Source: Ferranicluibacter rubi (GTDB lineage Bacteria; Pseudomonadota; Alphaproteobacteria; Rhizobiales; Rhizobiaceae). Taken from it: a stretch of 64,000 nucleotides of DNA. Under the pieces are notes generated by a model. It did not search any database. It was not told the DNA's origin and worked only from the letters and a program-made list of their open reading frames with translations. Location: the NCBI RefSeq assembly GCF_011603255.1, contig NZ_JAANCM010000005.1, positions 310,001 to 374,000 on the forward strand, given 5' to 3'. Shown here in pieces: positions 35,771 to 43,513 of the stretch. Numbering within the stretch: position 1 is the first letter of the stretch; each line of letters begins with the position of its first letter. A program made the translations under genes and the position numbers.

Positions 35771-35869
35771 ATGACGACTTTGATGGAGTATTTCGCCTGG
35801 TTCGACTTTGCGATTCTCTGCGCCATCGGCGCCCTGATCGCGTGCAGTGTGACATCCGGCAATGCTTGA
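35771..35869 (+). CDS. Predicted 32-residue single-span membrane peptide
   Basis: Small frame that would be missed by ordinary gene finding. The ATG at 35771 follows an ideal GAGGAGG ribosome-binding site at 8-nt spacing. The peptide begins MTTLMEYFAWFDFAILC and has one hydrophobic helix (about residues 8-26) and a short polar tail ending SGNA, so it is likely an inner-membrane peptide. It has no neighbour within 200 bp on the same strand, so it would be a single-gene transcript starting after the ilvC terminator; a GC hairpin with a TTCG loop (35933-35954) lies downstream. No family is recognised. Homologues in other rhizobia would settle it. Confidence 0.62.
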   Translation: MTTLMEYFAWFDFAILCAIGALIACSVTSGNA

Positions 35870-35932
35870 GACGCGTCAGCAACGCTGATGCCTGCGGAGG
35901 ACGGCAGAGGACCGGACCTTCCAGAGAGACCT

Positions 35933-35954
35933 CGCCGGGCATTCGTGCCCGGCG
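35933..35954 (+). terminator. GC-rich hairpin with TTCG tetraloop
   Basis: Perfect 9-bp stem CGCCGGGCA / TGCCCGGCG closing a TTCG loop, 64 nt after the small membrane peptide. No T-run, so either a weak terminator or a stable RNA 3' structure. Confidence 0.5.
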
Positions 35955-36122
35955 CTCCATGTCCGGGCAGAACTCTCCCGTCTCACCACCCACAGCACCC
36001 CGCCGACAGCCTCTCTCGGTCGCCCCGCAGAGAGGACTTTTTACGCTGATTTAGGTCAGTATTGTTGACTTATTCCGCCGGCCGTGATGTGGTTCGGCAA
36101 AAGCATTATCGAGGAAACATCC

Positions 36123-37352
36123 ATGCTGGACTGGGAATCCATTTTCGCAACGCGCTCGAGCCGTATGCGCGCGTCGGAAATCCGCGAACTTCTGAAGCTG
36201 CTCGATCGCCCCGACATCATCTCGTTTGCCGGCGGCATTCCGGACCCGGCCTTGTTTCCGGATGCGGAATTCAAGGCGGCCTATGCCGATATCTTCTCCG
36301 GCCCGTCCGTCGGTGCCGCGCTTCAGTATTCGGTGAGCGAAGGCTATCTGCCGCTGCGCGAATGGCTGGTCGGCGAGATGGCGAAGATCGGCATCCCCTG
36401 CGAGGCGGAAAACATCCTCATCACATCCGGGTCGCAGCAGGCGCTCGATTATCTCGGCAAGCTGTTCCTGTCGCCGAACGATACGGCGCTGGTGACGTGG
36501 CCGACCTATCTCGGCGCGCTGCAGGCCTTCAATGCCTATGAGCCGAACTACGACCAGCTGACGCCCGGCGGCAATCGCACGCCGGCTGCCTATCAGGAAA
36601 CGGCGGCAAAGGGCGGCGGTCGTGTCAAGTTCGCCTATCTCTCCGCGGATTTCTCCAACCCGACCGGCGAGACCGTGACGCGCACCCAGCGTGAAGCGCT
36701 GATCGACATGGCCGACGAGATGGACATCGCCATCATCGAGGACGGCGCCTACCAGTCGCTGCGCTTCAATGGCGATGCGATCCCGCCGATCCTCGCGCTG
36801 GAAATCGCCCGCAAGGGCGCCATCAACGAGACGCGCACGATCTATAGCGGCTCGTTCTCCAAGACGCTGGCGCCGGGCCTACGCGTCGGTTTCGTCGTGG
36901 CTGCCATGCCGGTCATCCGCAAGCTCGTCCTGATGAAGCAGGCGGCCGATCTGCATTCCTCGACCATCAACCAGATGGCGATCTGCCATGTTGCCGAGCG
37001 CGGCTTCGACCAGCAGGTCGACAAGATCCGCTCCGTCTACAGCCAACGCCGCGATGCGATGCTGAAGGCGCTGGAAACGCATATGCCCGACGGCGTGTCC
37101 TGGACGCGCCCGGAAGGCGGCATGTTCGTCTGGCTGACGCTGCCGGTCGGCATGGAAGGTGCCGCGCTGCTGGCGAAATCGTTGGTCACCGCCAAGGTCG
37201 CCTTCGTGCCCGGCAAGGCGTTCTTCGCCGATGGTTCCGGCGCCAACACGCTGCGCGTCAGCTTCTCCTGCGCCAATGAGACGATGATCGAGGAGGGCAT
37301 CTCGCGCCTCGCCAATCTCATTCGCGGTGAAATACTCGCCAAGGTCGCCTGA
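36123..37352 (+). CDS. PLP-dependent aminotransferase (fold type I, 2-aminoadipate/aromatic type)
   Basis: 409-aa aminotransferase of the AAT-I family near LysN/Aro8 and the aminotransferase part of MocR proteins. The start ATG 36123 lies 7-8 nt after GAGGAAA. The PLP lysine is Lys247 in IYSGSFSKTLAPGLRVG; PLP contacts include ITSGSQQALDYLGKLF, ADFSNPTGETVT and IIEDGAYQSL. The N-terminal IISFAGGIPDPALFP is characteristic. Keto-acid specificity cannot be told; an alpha-amino acid such as aspartate, 2-aminoadipate or branched-chain types are possible. Single gene, downstream of ilvC but behind its terminator. Confidence 0.9.
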   Translation: MLDWESIFATRSSRMRASEIRELLKLLDRPDIISFAGGIPDPALFPDAEFKAAYADIFSGPSVGAALQYSVSEGYLPLREWLVGEMAKIGIPCEAENILITSGSQQALDYLGKLFLSPNDTALVTWPTYLGALQAFNAYEPNYDQLTPGGNRTPAAYQETAAKGGGRVKFAYLSADFSNPTGETVTRTQREALIDMADEMDIAIIEDGAYQSLRFNGDAIPPILALEIARKGAINETRTIYSGSFSKTLAPGLRVGFVVAAMPVIRKLVLMKQAADLHSSTINQMAICHVAERGFDQQVDKIRSVYSQRRDAMLKALETHMPDGVSWTRPEGGMFVWLTLPVGMEGAALLAKSLVTAKVAFVPGKAFFADGSGANTLRVSFSCANETMIEEGISRLANLIRGEILAKVA

Positions 37353-37447
37353 TCGTCTGCAAGCATCGCTCTATGTATTCGCGTACCACTCTGTCATGAG
37401 AGGGGTACGCGGCTTTCTCCGCGTGATGTCACCTGAGAGGACGATCG

Positions 37448-38395
37448 ATGCAGGGCCAGAGCGATGCCACAAAAGCCTTTATTTCCGACCTCGCCGGACG
37501 TTTCCAACTGAGCGAAGGCGCCGTGACGGCGATGCTCGTTGCGGTCAAGCGCGGGCACGGCACGATGGCGCAGTTCGATATCGCCGAACTCGGCGGCCAC
37601 GGCCAGTGGATGCGCGGTGGCATGACCATGGTCGGCGACATGTTCAATCACGGGCTGAAGAACACGGTCGACAATCTTTGCAACAGCCTGGCTGAAGCGC
37701 TGACTTCGGGACGCATCGACCTGCCGGGCGCATCGACCGGGCAGCACGCCTGGTGGCCGCAATGGCTGGGCGTTCCCTCCAGCACCGGTGCACAGAACGA
37801 CAGCGCCTATGCGGTCTTCCCTTCCCAGCGCTGCCTGGCGATCAAGGATGGGGATGGCGTCACCCTCTACGATACCGAGGACCACCTGATCTCCGGCGTT
37901 GGCCAGCAGCAGGGCTTCGGTGGCTCGCAGACCTTTACCAGCCAGCGCGGCTCCTTCTCCGTTTCCGGCCTTCGCCGTCTCAACAATGGTGGGGACCTGC
38001 CCGGTGCCGAGCCGATCGGCAACCACAACAAGAACCATGCCGGCGCGGGATATTCCGATGCCCCGAGCGGTGGCGATCCCTGGTCTTCGCCAGAAACGGG
38101 CTCTGGCGAGAATGCTGGGGAAAGCTGGACGTCCGCCCAGTCCGCCCCGCTCGCCGCCATCAGCCCTTCGAGCGCATCGCTTGAGGAACGTCTGGTGGGC
38201 GCGGCGGAGTCCCGGCAGGAAGCCTCCGTTCCGTCACCGGATCGATCGCAGCCTGCGGCCTCGACCGCCCAGCCGGCTTCGGACGGCTTGCAGATCATTG
38301 CTCTGATCGAGAAGCTTGCTGCCCTGCGGACCGCCGGCATCCTTTCGGACGAGGAATTCTCGGCGAAGAAGGCCGAGCTTCTCAAGCGTCTCTGA
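37448..38395 (+). CDS. SHOCT-domain protein of unknown function
   Basis: 315-aa protein. The first 90 residues are a globular domain (SDATKAFISDLAGRFQLSEGAVTAML, MAQFDIAELGGHGQWMRGGMTMVGDMFNHGLK); the middle is Gly/Ser/Asn-rich and likely disordered (about 140-265); the C terminus is a SHOCT domain (IIALIEKLAALRTAGILSDEEFSAKKAELLKRL), a short helical hairpin usually added to other domains for oligomerisation. No signal peptide or membrane span. Similar proteins occur in rhizobia with no known function. Confidence 0.75.
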   Translation: MQGQSDATKAFISDLAGRFQLSEGAVTAMLVAVKRGHGTMAQFDIAELGGHGQWMRGGMTMVGDMFNHGLKNTVDNLCNSLAEALTSGRIDLPGASTGQHAWWPQWLGVPSSTGAQNDSAYAVFPSQRCLAIKDGDGVTLYDTEDHLISGVGQQQGFGGSQTFTSQRGSFSVSGLRRLNNGGDLPGAEPIGNHNKNHAGAGYSDAPSGGDPWSSPETGSGENAGESWTSAQSAPLAAISPSSASLEERLVGAAESRQEASVPSPDRSQPAASTAQPASDGLQIIALIEKLAALRTAGILSDEEFSAKKAELLKRL

Positions 38396-38404
38396 TCGGA
38401 ATTA

Positions 38405-38437
38405 CCGACGCGGCGAACCATTAATCCGCCGCGTCGG
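38405..38437. terminator. Convergent hairpin between SHOCT gene and aldo/keto reductase
   Basis: Perfect 11-bp stem CCGACGCGGCG / CGCCGCGTCGG with an 11-nt loop, located in the 50-bp gap between converging genes; likely bidirectional termination, no long T-run. Confidence 0.65.
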
Positions 38438-38445
38438 CTCTTCAC

Positions 38446-39504
38446 TCAGGCCTTGGCGATATGCGGCCCGAGCAGCGAGAGATCTGCCTCGCCGAGACGC
38501 TCGGCTGCCGTCTGCATCTGGTGCCAGTAGGGGTAGAGGACGGGCGGCGCGCTGACGGTGTCGAGGCGGCTGCGTTCGTCCTCCGTCAGTTTCAGGTCGG
38601 CGGCTGCGAGGTTGTCGCGGAACTGCTCTTCCGTCCGTCCGCCGATGATGACCGAGGTCACGGCCTTGCGGCCGATCAGCCAGGCCAGTGCCACCTGCGC
38701 GGCCGACACGCCGCGGCTTTCCGCGATCTCGACCAGCACATCCACGATTGCCCAAAGGCGATCGACGTCGCGGATCGGCGGCTCCGTCCAACCAGCGGCC
38801 TGACGGCTGCCTTCGGGCGTGTGGTTGCGCCGGTGCTTGCCGGAGAGCAGGCCGCCCGCGATGGGGCTCCACACGAGGACGCCGAGGCCCTGGTCGATCG
38901 AGATCGGCAGAAGCTCGTACTCGGCCTCGCGCGCTTCGAGCGTGTAGTGGATCTGCTGGCTGACGAAGCGGTGGCGGTGGTCGCTGGCGCTGATGCCCAT
39001 GGCCTTCATGATGTGCCAGCCGGAGAAATTCGAGCAGCCGATATAGCGCACCTTGCCGTGCTGCACGAGCGTGTCCAGCGCCGCCATCGTCTCTTCCAGC
39101 GGCGTCTGCCCGTCCCACTGGTGGACCTGGTAGAGGTCGATCACATCCGTGTTCAGCCGCTTCAGGCTCGCCTCGCATTCGCGGATGAGGTGATGGCGCG
39201 AAAGGCCCTGATTGTTGACGCCTTCGCCCATGGGAAAGCGTGCCTTGGTCGCGATCAGAACATCGTTCTTGCGCTTGCCGCCGAGAACTTCGCCGATGAT
39301 TTCCTCCGAGGCGCCGGCGGAATAGGCGTTGGCGGTGTCAATCAGGTTGACGCCGGCATCGAGGCACATGTCGATCAGCCGCCGCGCTTCATCGACGCCC
39401 TGGCTGCCGACCATCGAGGCCCAGCCTTTACCGCCCATGGTCATCGTGCCCATGGTGATGGTGGAGACCTTGAGGCCCGAGCGGCCGAGATTGCGATATT
39501 CCAT
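38446..39504 (-). CDS. Aldo/keto reductase (YajO/Gcy1-like)
   Basis: 352-aa aldo/keto reductase of the larger voltage-gated K-channel beta-like type. Catalytic tetrad: Asp and Tyr in LIDTANAYSAGAS, Lys in IATKARFP, His in LYQVHQWDG; cofactor region LIGRKAVTSVIIGGRTEEQFRDNL. The ATG at 39504 follows AGGAGGAA at 6 nt. Substrate is unknown; many such enzymes reduce aldehydes or protect from methylglyoxal. Divergent from the endonuclease-like gene. Confidence 0.9.
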   Translation of the reverse strand: MEYRNLGRSGLKVSTITMGTMTMGGKGWASMVGSQGVDEARRLIDMCLDAGVNLIDTANAYSAGASEEIIGEVLGGKRKNDVLIATKARFPMGEGVNNQGLSRHHLIRECEASLKRLNTDVIDLYQVHQWDGQTPLEETMAALDTLVQHGKVRYIGCSNFSGWHIMKAMGISASDHRHRFVSQQIHYTLEAREAEYELLPISIDQGLGVLVWSPIAGGLLSGKHRRNHTPEGSRQAAGWTEPPIRDVDRLWAIVDVLVEIAESRGVSAAQVALAWLIGRKAVTSVIIGGRTEEQFRDNLAAADLKLTEDERSRLDTVSAPPVLYPYWHQMQTAAERLGEADLSLLGPHIAKA

Positions 39505-39678
39505 GCTGTTTCCTCCTGTTGTCCGTCGTGAAGCCGAAGATAGGGCGCGGCGGCGATGGCGGGAACGGCATCGGGAGCAAATGAGGCATGGCTTGCGAGG
39601 GCCCTGCGTTCCACCTCTTCCGGACTTGCCTCTTCCATCGGCCGGTCTATGGTCTGGCATCAGACAGCGGAACCCTTC

Positions 39679-40782
39679 ATGACCCTTCGACTTGCGACCT
39701 TCAACATCGAAAACCTCATGCGCCGGTTCGATTTCTCCGGTTTCCGCAATCCGTCCAAGCAGGACCGCGTGCTTCGCTTGTTCGATATCGGCAACGAGGC
39801 GGCCTATGAGCGTCTGGAAGAGGCCCGCACGATCACCCACGCCGACGACACGCGGCAGATGTCGGCGCTGGCGATCGCCGATTGTGATGCCGACATTCTC
39901 TGCCTGCAGGAGGCCGACGACATGGCTGCGCTGGAGGCCTTCGAATATGGCTATCTCTATCGGATGATGGGCAGCGGCTATCGCAAGAAGGTGCTGATCG
40001 AGGGGAATGACGGACGCGGTATCGACGTTGCCGTGATGATGCGGGAGACGACGCGCGGCGGCGAGGCCATCGTCTGCACCAGCGCCATCTCGCACGCGGC
40101 GCTGACCTATGCCGACCTCGGCCTTCACGATGCGCACATCGCCCGCACGAATGTGCCGGAGGACCGCATCTTCCGCCGCGACTGCCTGCAACTGGAACTG
40201 ACGATCGGCGGGCACCCTTTGACGCTGTTCGTCGTGCATTTCAAGTCGATGGGGCCGAGCCGGGACGGGGTGGACGGCCGGCTTTCCACCATGCCGGTGC
40301 GGCGTGCCGAGGCGCTGGCGGTACGGAGCATCATCGAGAAGCGGTTCGCCGGTCACATGCAGGATGCAAGCTTTGCCATTTGCGGCGATATGAACGACTA
40401 CCGCGAGCGCATCGACGTCACCGGCGACCGCCGCAACGGCTACGGTTTTTCACCGGCGGCCGACACGTCCGCAGCGCTCGACGTCTTCGCGGCGGACGGC
40501 TTTGCCGAGAATGTGGTGCAACGCCGGCCGGTGCTCGACCGCTGGACGCTGTTCCACAGCCGCGGCCCGGCGGAGCGCCATCTCTGCCAGCTCGACTATA
40601 TCTGGCTGTCGCCGGCGCTTGCCGCGCGCAATGCGGATGCCGTGCCGGAGATCATCCGCGCCGGACAACCCTACCGTACCGTGTTTCCGCCGGGGCAGGA
40701 TGTCGAACGCTATCCCCGCATCGGCTGGGACCGGCCGAAGGCATCGGACCATTGCCCCGTCGTGGTGGCGCTCGATGTCTGA
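39679..40782 (+). CDS. Endonuclease/exonuclease/phosphatase (EEP) family protein
   Basis: 367-aa member of the EEP fold that includes exonuclease III, DNase I and phosphodiesterases. The N-terminal ATFNIENLMRRFDF, the metal-binding ILCLQEADDMAAL, the GGHPLTLFVVHFKSMGP core, the GDMNDYRERID and the C-terminal KASDHCPVVVALDV are all present. A 20-30 residue insertion after the first motif (about 20-50) is unusual. The last 8 nt overlap the start of a Nudix gene, so the two are translationally coupled and likely act on the same type of substrate, perhaps a nucleotide or a phosphodiester; this is inference. Confidence 0.85.
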   Translation: MTLRLATFNIENLMRRFDFSGFRNPSKQDRVLRLFDIGNEAAYERLEEARTITHADDTRQMSALAIADCDADILCLQEADDMAALEAFEYGYLYRMMGSGYRKKVLIEGNDGRGIDVAVMMRETTRGGEAIVCTSAISHAALTYADLGLHDAHIARTNVPEDRIFRRDCLQLELTIGGHPLTLFVVHFKSMGPSRDGVDGRLSTMPVRRAEALAVRSIIEKRFAGHMQDASFAICGDMNDYRERIDVTGDRRNGYGFSPAADTSAALDVFAADGFAENVVQRRPVLDRWTLFHSRGPAERHLCQLDYIWLSPALAARNADAVPEIIRAGQPYRTVFPPGQDVERYPRIGWDRPKASDHCPVVVALDV

Positions 40783-41536
40783 GGCGCCGCAGATCCGCCT
40801 GTCCGGCATCGGTGCGGGCTGGCCCGCGGAAGGCACGATCTTCCCCGTCGCCGGCACCGACCTGCGCGTCCTGCCGGGGCCGCATCCCATCCTCGCGCAG
40901 CATGGTCCTGAGATTGCGGCGAACTGGGTGCGGGAACAGGCTGCCAATCCCGCGCTCTTTAATGGCGAGATGGTGCTGCAGCACCGCCTGACCGTGGAAG
41001 CCGGTACCATCGTGGGCGAGGGCTACCTCGCGCCCTATGCGGCGTTTCTCTGGTGGCGCAACGTGTCTCGCCCTCCGGTCGCCTGCCACCTTGCGGCCAT
41101 TCCCGTCATCGAGACCTCGGACGGGGCCGTCATCGCGGTGCGCATGGGGAAGCGGACGGCCAATCCGGGCAAGGTTTACTGTGCGGCCGGCTCGATAGAT
41201 TCCTCCGACATCGTGGAGGATGCTCGTGGCCGGGTTTGCGACGTGCCGGGCAACATGCGCCGCGAGGTGCTGGAGGAAACGGGGATCGATATCGCGGAGG
41301 CGGAAGCCGGGCCGTTTCAGGCGCTGCATATCGGCGGCGCCGTCACGCTGTTTCGCCGGCTCCGCTTTGCGGAAACGTCGGCCTCCATTCTCTCCCGCAT
41401 CCAGCACCATGTCGAGACCGCCGAGGAAGAAGAGATCGACGGTGCGGTTGCGATCTTCGATGCCGCTCCCGAGACGCACAACTACCAGCCGTTCATGCGG
41501 GTGATCCTCGCGCATATCTTCGGAAAGCCGCAATGA
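40775..41536 (+). CDS. Nudix hydrolase
   Basis: 253-aa protein whose second half has the Nudix signature end REVLEETGIDIAEAEA; the Gly and first Glu of the canonical motif (GX5E) are weakly kept (AAGSIDSSDIVEDARG), so this is a divergent member. The N-terminal half (about 1-105, AAFLWWRNVSRPPVACHLAAIPVIETSDG) lacks an assigned fold. Starts at ATG 40775 inside the upstream EEP gene. Nudix enzymes cleave nucleoside diphosphate-X compounds; the substrate here cannot be read off. Confidence 0.75.
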   Translation: MSEAPQIRLSGIGAGWPAEGTIFPVAGTDLRVLPGPHPILAQHGPEIAANWVREQAANPALFNGEMVLQHRLTVEAGTIVGEGYLAPYAAFLWWRNVSRPPVACHLAAIPVIETSDGAVIAVRMGKRTANPGKVYCAAGSIDSSDIVEDARGRVCDVPGNMRREVLEETGIDIAEAEAGPFQALHIGGAVTLFRRLRFAETSASILSRIQHHVETAEEEEIDGAVAIFDAAPETHNYQPFMRVILAHIFGKPQ

Positions 41537-41625
41537 CGTTTTTGCCTTGCCCGCGGCGGAACGCGAAGGCAAGGTTCGCCGGCGGCCGATGATACCGAGG
41601 CGGCGCATGGAGTGGGAGAACGGAT

Positions 41626-42543
41626 TTGGCACGCCGCTACGCGATCTACGACGTCTTCACCAGCGAGAAGCTTCAGGGCAATCCGCTCGCCGTGGTTTTT
41701 GATGGCGACGGTCTTTCGACCGAGGCCATGCAGGCGATCGCCGGCGAATTCAATCTGTCGGAGACCGTGTTCGTCTGCAAGCCGGAGAACCCGACGTCTG
41801 CCGCGCGGCTACGGATCTTCACGCCGGGCACCGAACTTCCCTTCGCCGGACACCCGACCGTCGGCACGGCCGTGGCGCTGGCAGAGGACGCGCAGGCCGG
41901 CGAGGGCGTCAACCGTGATCTTGTGCATGTGCTCGAGGAGAATATCGGCCCGGTGCGCTGCGCGGTGAAGCTGCGGCCGGGCGAGGCCGGCTTTGCGGAG
42001 TTCGACCTGCCGCGCAAATCCGTGCGGCTGGATGCGCGCTTCGACATCGGCAGGATCGCCGACGCCTTGAGTTTGAAATCGACGCAGATCGGCTTTGAAA
42101 ACCACGTCCCCGCCCTCTGGAGCGCCGGCGTCCCGTTCGTGGCGGTGCCGCTGCACGACCTCAAGGCCATGACGGACCTGGAGTTCGACGCGGCGCGCTG
42201 GGAGCAGATCGCGCCGATGGCCGACGGGCGGCTGGCCAGCGCCTATCTCTATTGCCGCGGCGGCATCAATCATCACGCCCGGTTCCACACCCGCATGTTT
42301 GCGCCTGCCATTGGCGTGCATGAGGATCCTGCGACCGGCTCGGCACTCGCCGCCTTTTCCGCGGCAATTCACTGCTTCGACCAGTTGACCGAAGGGCACC
42401 ACAGCTTCCTCGTGGAGCAGGGCGTGGAAATGGGCCGGCCCTCCTACCTGCATCTCCATCTCGACATCGCGAACGGCGACATCGTCGGCGCGCGGATCGG
42501 CGGGCACGCAGTCAAGATCGCTGCGGGGGAACTCTATCTCTGA
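41626..42543 (+). CDS. PhzF-family protein
   Basis: 305-aa PhzF-like protein. The start is a TTG behind AGTGGGAGA and gives the conserved MARRYAIYDVFTSEKLQGNPLAVV, in which the catalytic Glu of the PhzF fold lies in FNLSETVFV. The C-terminal half has RMFAPAIGVHEDPATGSALAAFSAAI, the second signature. Known members isomerise dihydro-3-hydroxyanthranilate, but most bacterial copies have no assigned substrate. No phenazine genes are near, so a phenazine role is not supported. Confidence 0.85.
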   Translation: MARRYAIYDVFTSEKLQGNPLAVVFDGDGLSTEAMQAIAGEFNLSETVFVCKPENPTSAARLRIFTPGTELPFAGHPTVGTAVALAEDAQAGEGVNRDLVHVLEENIGPVRCAVKLRPGEAGFAEFDLPRKSVRLDARFDIGRIADALSLKSTQIGFENHVPALWSAGVPFVAVPLHDLKAMTDLEFDAARWEQIAPMADGRLASAYLYCRGGINHHARFHTRMFAPAIGVHEDPATGSALAAFSAAIHCFDQLTEGHHSFLVEQGVEMGRPSYLHLHLDIANGDIVGARIGGHAVKIAAGELYL

Positions 42544-42581
42544 TAAGTTTGCAGTTTCCACGGATTCCTGTCCCCGACAAC

Positions 42582-42610
42582 TGGACAAGCCGCGCGAAGG
42601 CCTCTATACG
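42582..42610 (+). promoter_or_regulatory. Predicted promoter of tRNA-Lys
   Basis: TGGACA at 42582-42587 and TATACG at 42605-42610 are separated by exactly 17 bp; the expected start lies about 25 nt before the mature tRNA. Confidence 0.55.
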
Positions 42611-42641
42611 CCGCGTCAGACCGCAGCAATGCAGTCCTCGT

Positions 42642-42717
<76 letters not shown>

Positions 42718-42944
42718 AAACGTCCTTTCCCGTGGTTTGTCTTTCCGCCTTCGTGTTTGAAGGACCATTCTTCACGAGATTGTCTCCGGTGTGCTCCCCT
42801 TCATTTCGGTCGGGACGGCCCTCACTCCTTTCCGAAGAGTGATTGCCGAATATGCCGAAGCAGAAGCATAATCCCTGTCACCGGAGCGTTTGACGCGAGC
42901 AGGTTGTCGCGCAGACACACCGACGAACAGGAAGGCCTGAGACC

Positions 42945-43367
42945 ATGGATGTCACCATCTACCACAACCCCGCCTGCGGGACCTCGCGCAACACGCTGGC
43001 GCTGATCCGTCACGCCGGGATCGAGCCCACGGTGATCGAATATGTGAAGGCTCCGCCCACCCGCGATCAGCTTGTAAAAATGATCGGTGACGCCGGCCTG
43101 ACGGTACGTCAGGCGATCCGCGAGAAGGGCACGCCATACGCGGAGCTCGGGCTCGATGATCCCGACCTTTCCGATGAGCAACTGCTCGACGCGATGCTGA
43201 CGCATCCGATCCTGATCAATCGTCCCTTCGTGATCACGCCGATAGGCACCCGCCTCGCGCGTCCCTCCGAACGCGTGCTGGATATTCTGCCGGCAACCCA
43301 AAAGGGCGCGTTCGCCAAGGAAGATGGCGAAGAGGTCCTCGATGTTGAGGGCAAACGCATTGTTTGA
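42945..43367 (+). CDS. arsC: Arsenate reductase (glutaredoxin-dependent)
   Basis: 140-aa ArsC of the E. coli type, reducing arsenate to arsenite with glutathione and glutaredoxin. The catalytic Cys11 sits in HNPACGTSRNTL; other conserved parts are KAPPTRDQL, AIREKGTPYAELGL, DAMLTHPILINRPFVIT, typical of the ArsC/Spx-like thioredoxin fold. No arsB, arsR or acr3 gene is near, so it may be one of the chromosomal stand-alone copies of unclear physiological role. Convergent with the TRAP transporter and preceding a hairpin. Confidence 0.93.
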   Translation: MDVTIYHNPACGTSRNTLALIRHAGIEPTVIEYVKAPPTRDQLVKMIGDAGLTVRQAIREKGTPYAELGLDDPDLSDEQLLDAMLTHPILINRPFVITPIGTRLARPSERVLDILPATQKGAFAKEDGEEVLDVEGKRIV

Positions 43368-43423
43368 AAAGCCGGCGGGCGGGATCGGTCGTTTCTAGCC
43401 GGCAAGAGGGACTCAAACGCAGT

Positions 43424-43449
43424 ACAGCCGAGCGATGTCGCCCGGCTGT
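43424..43449 (+). terminator. Hairpin after arsC
   Basis: ACAGCCG (43424-43430) pairs with CGGCTGT (43443-43449) and the loop can add a GCGA/TCGC extension, about 57 nt after the arsC stop and before the convergent TRAP gene. Probable terminator. Confidence 0.6.
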
Positions 43450-43513
43450 TCGTTCTGTTGCGTGGCGTGATCCATGTGGTTGATCCAGTGGATATTCGGT
43501 TGTCTTCTGCTGA

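Noticed and set aside
41626-42543. PhzF as evidence for phenazine synthesis
   Set aside because: No other phz genes are present; PhzF relatives are common and mostly unassigned.
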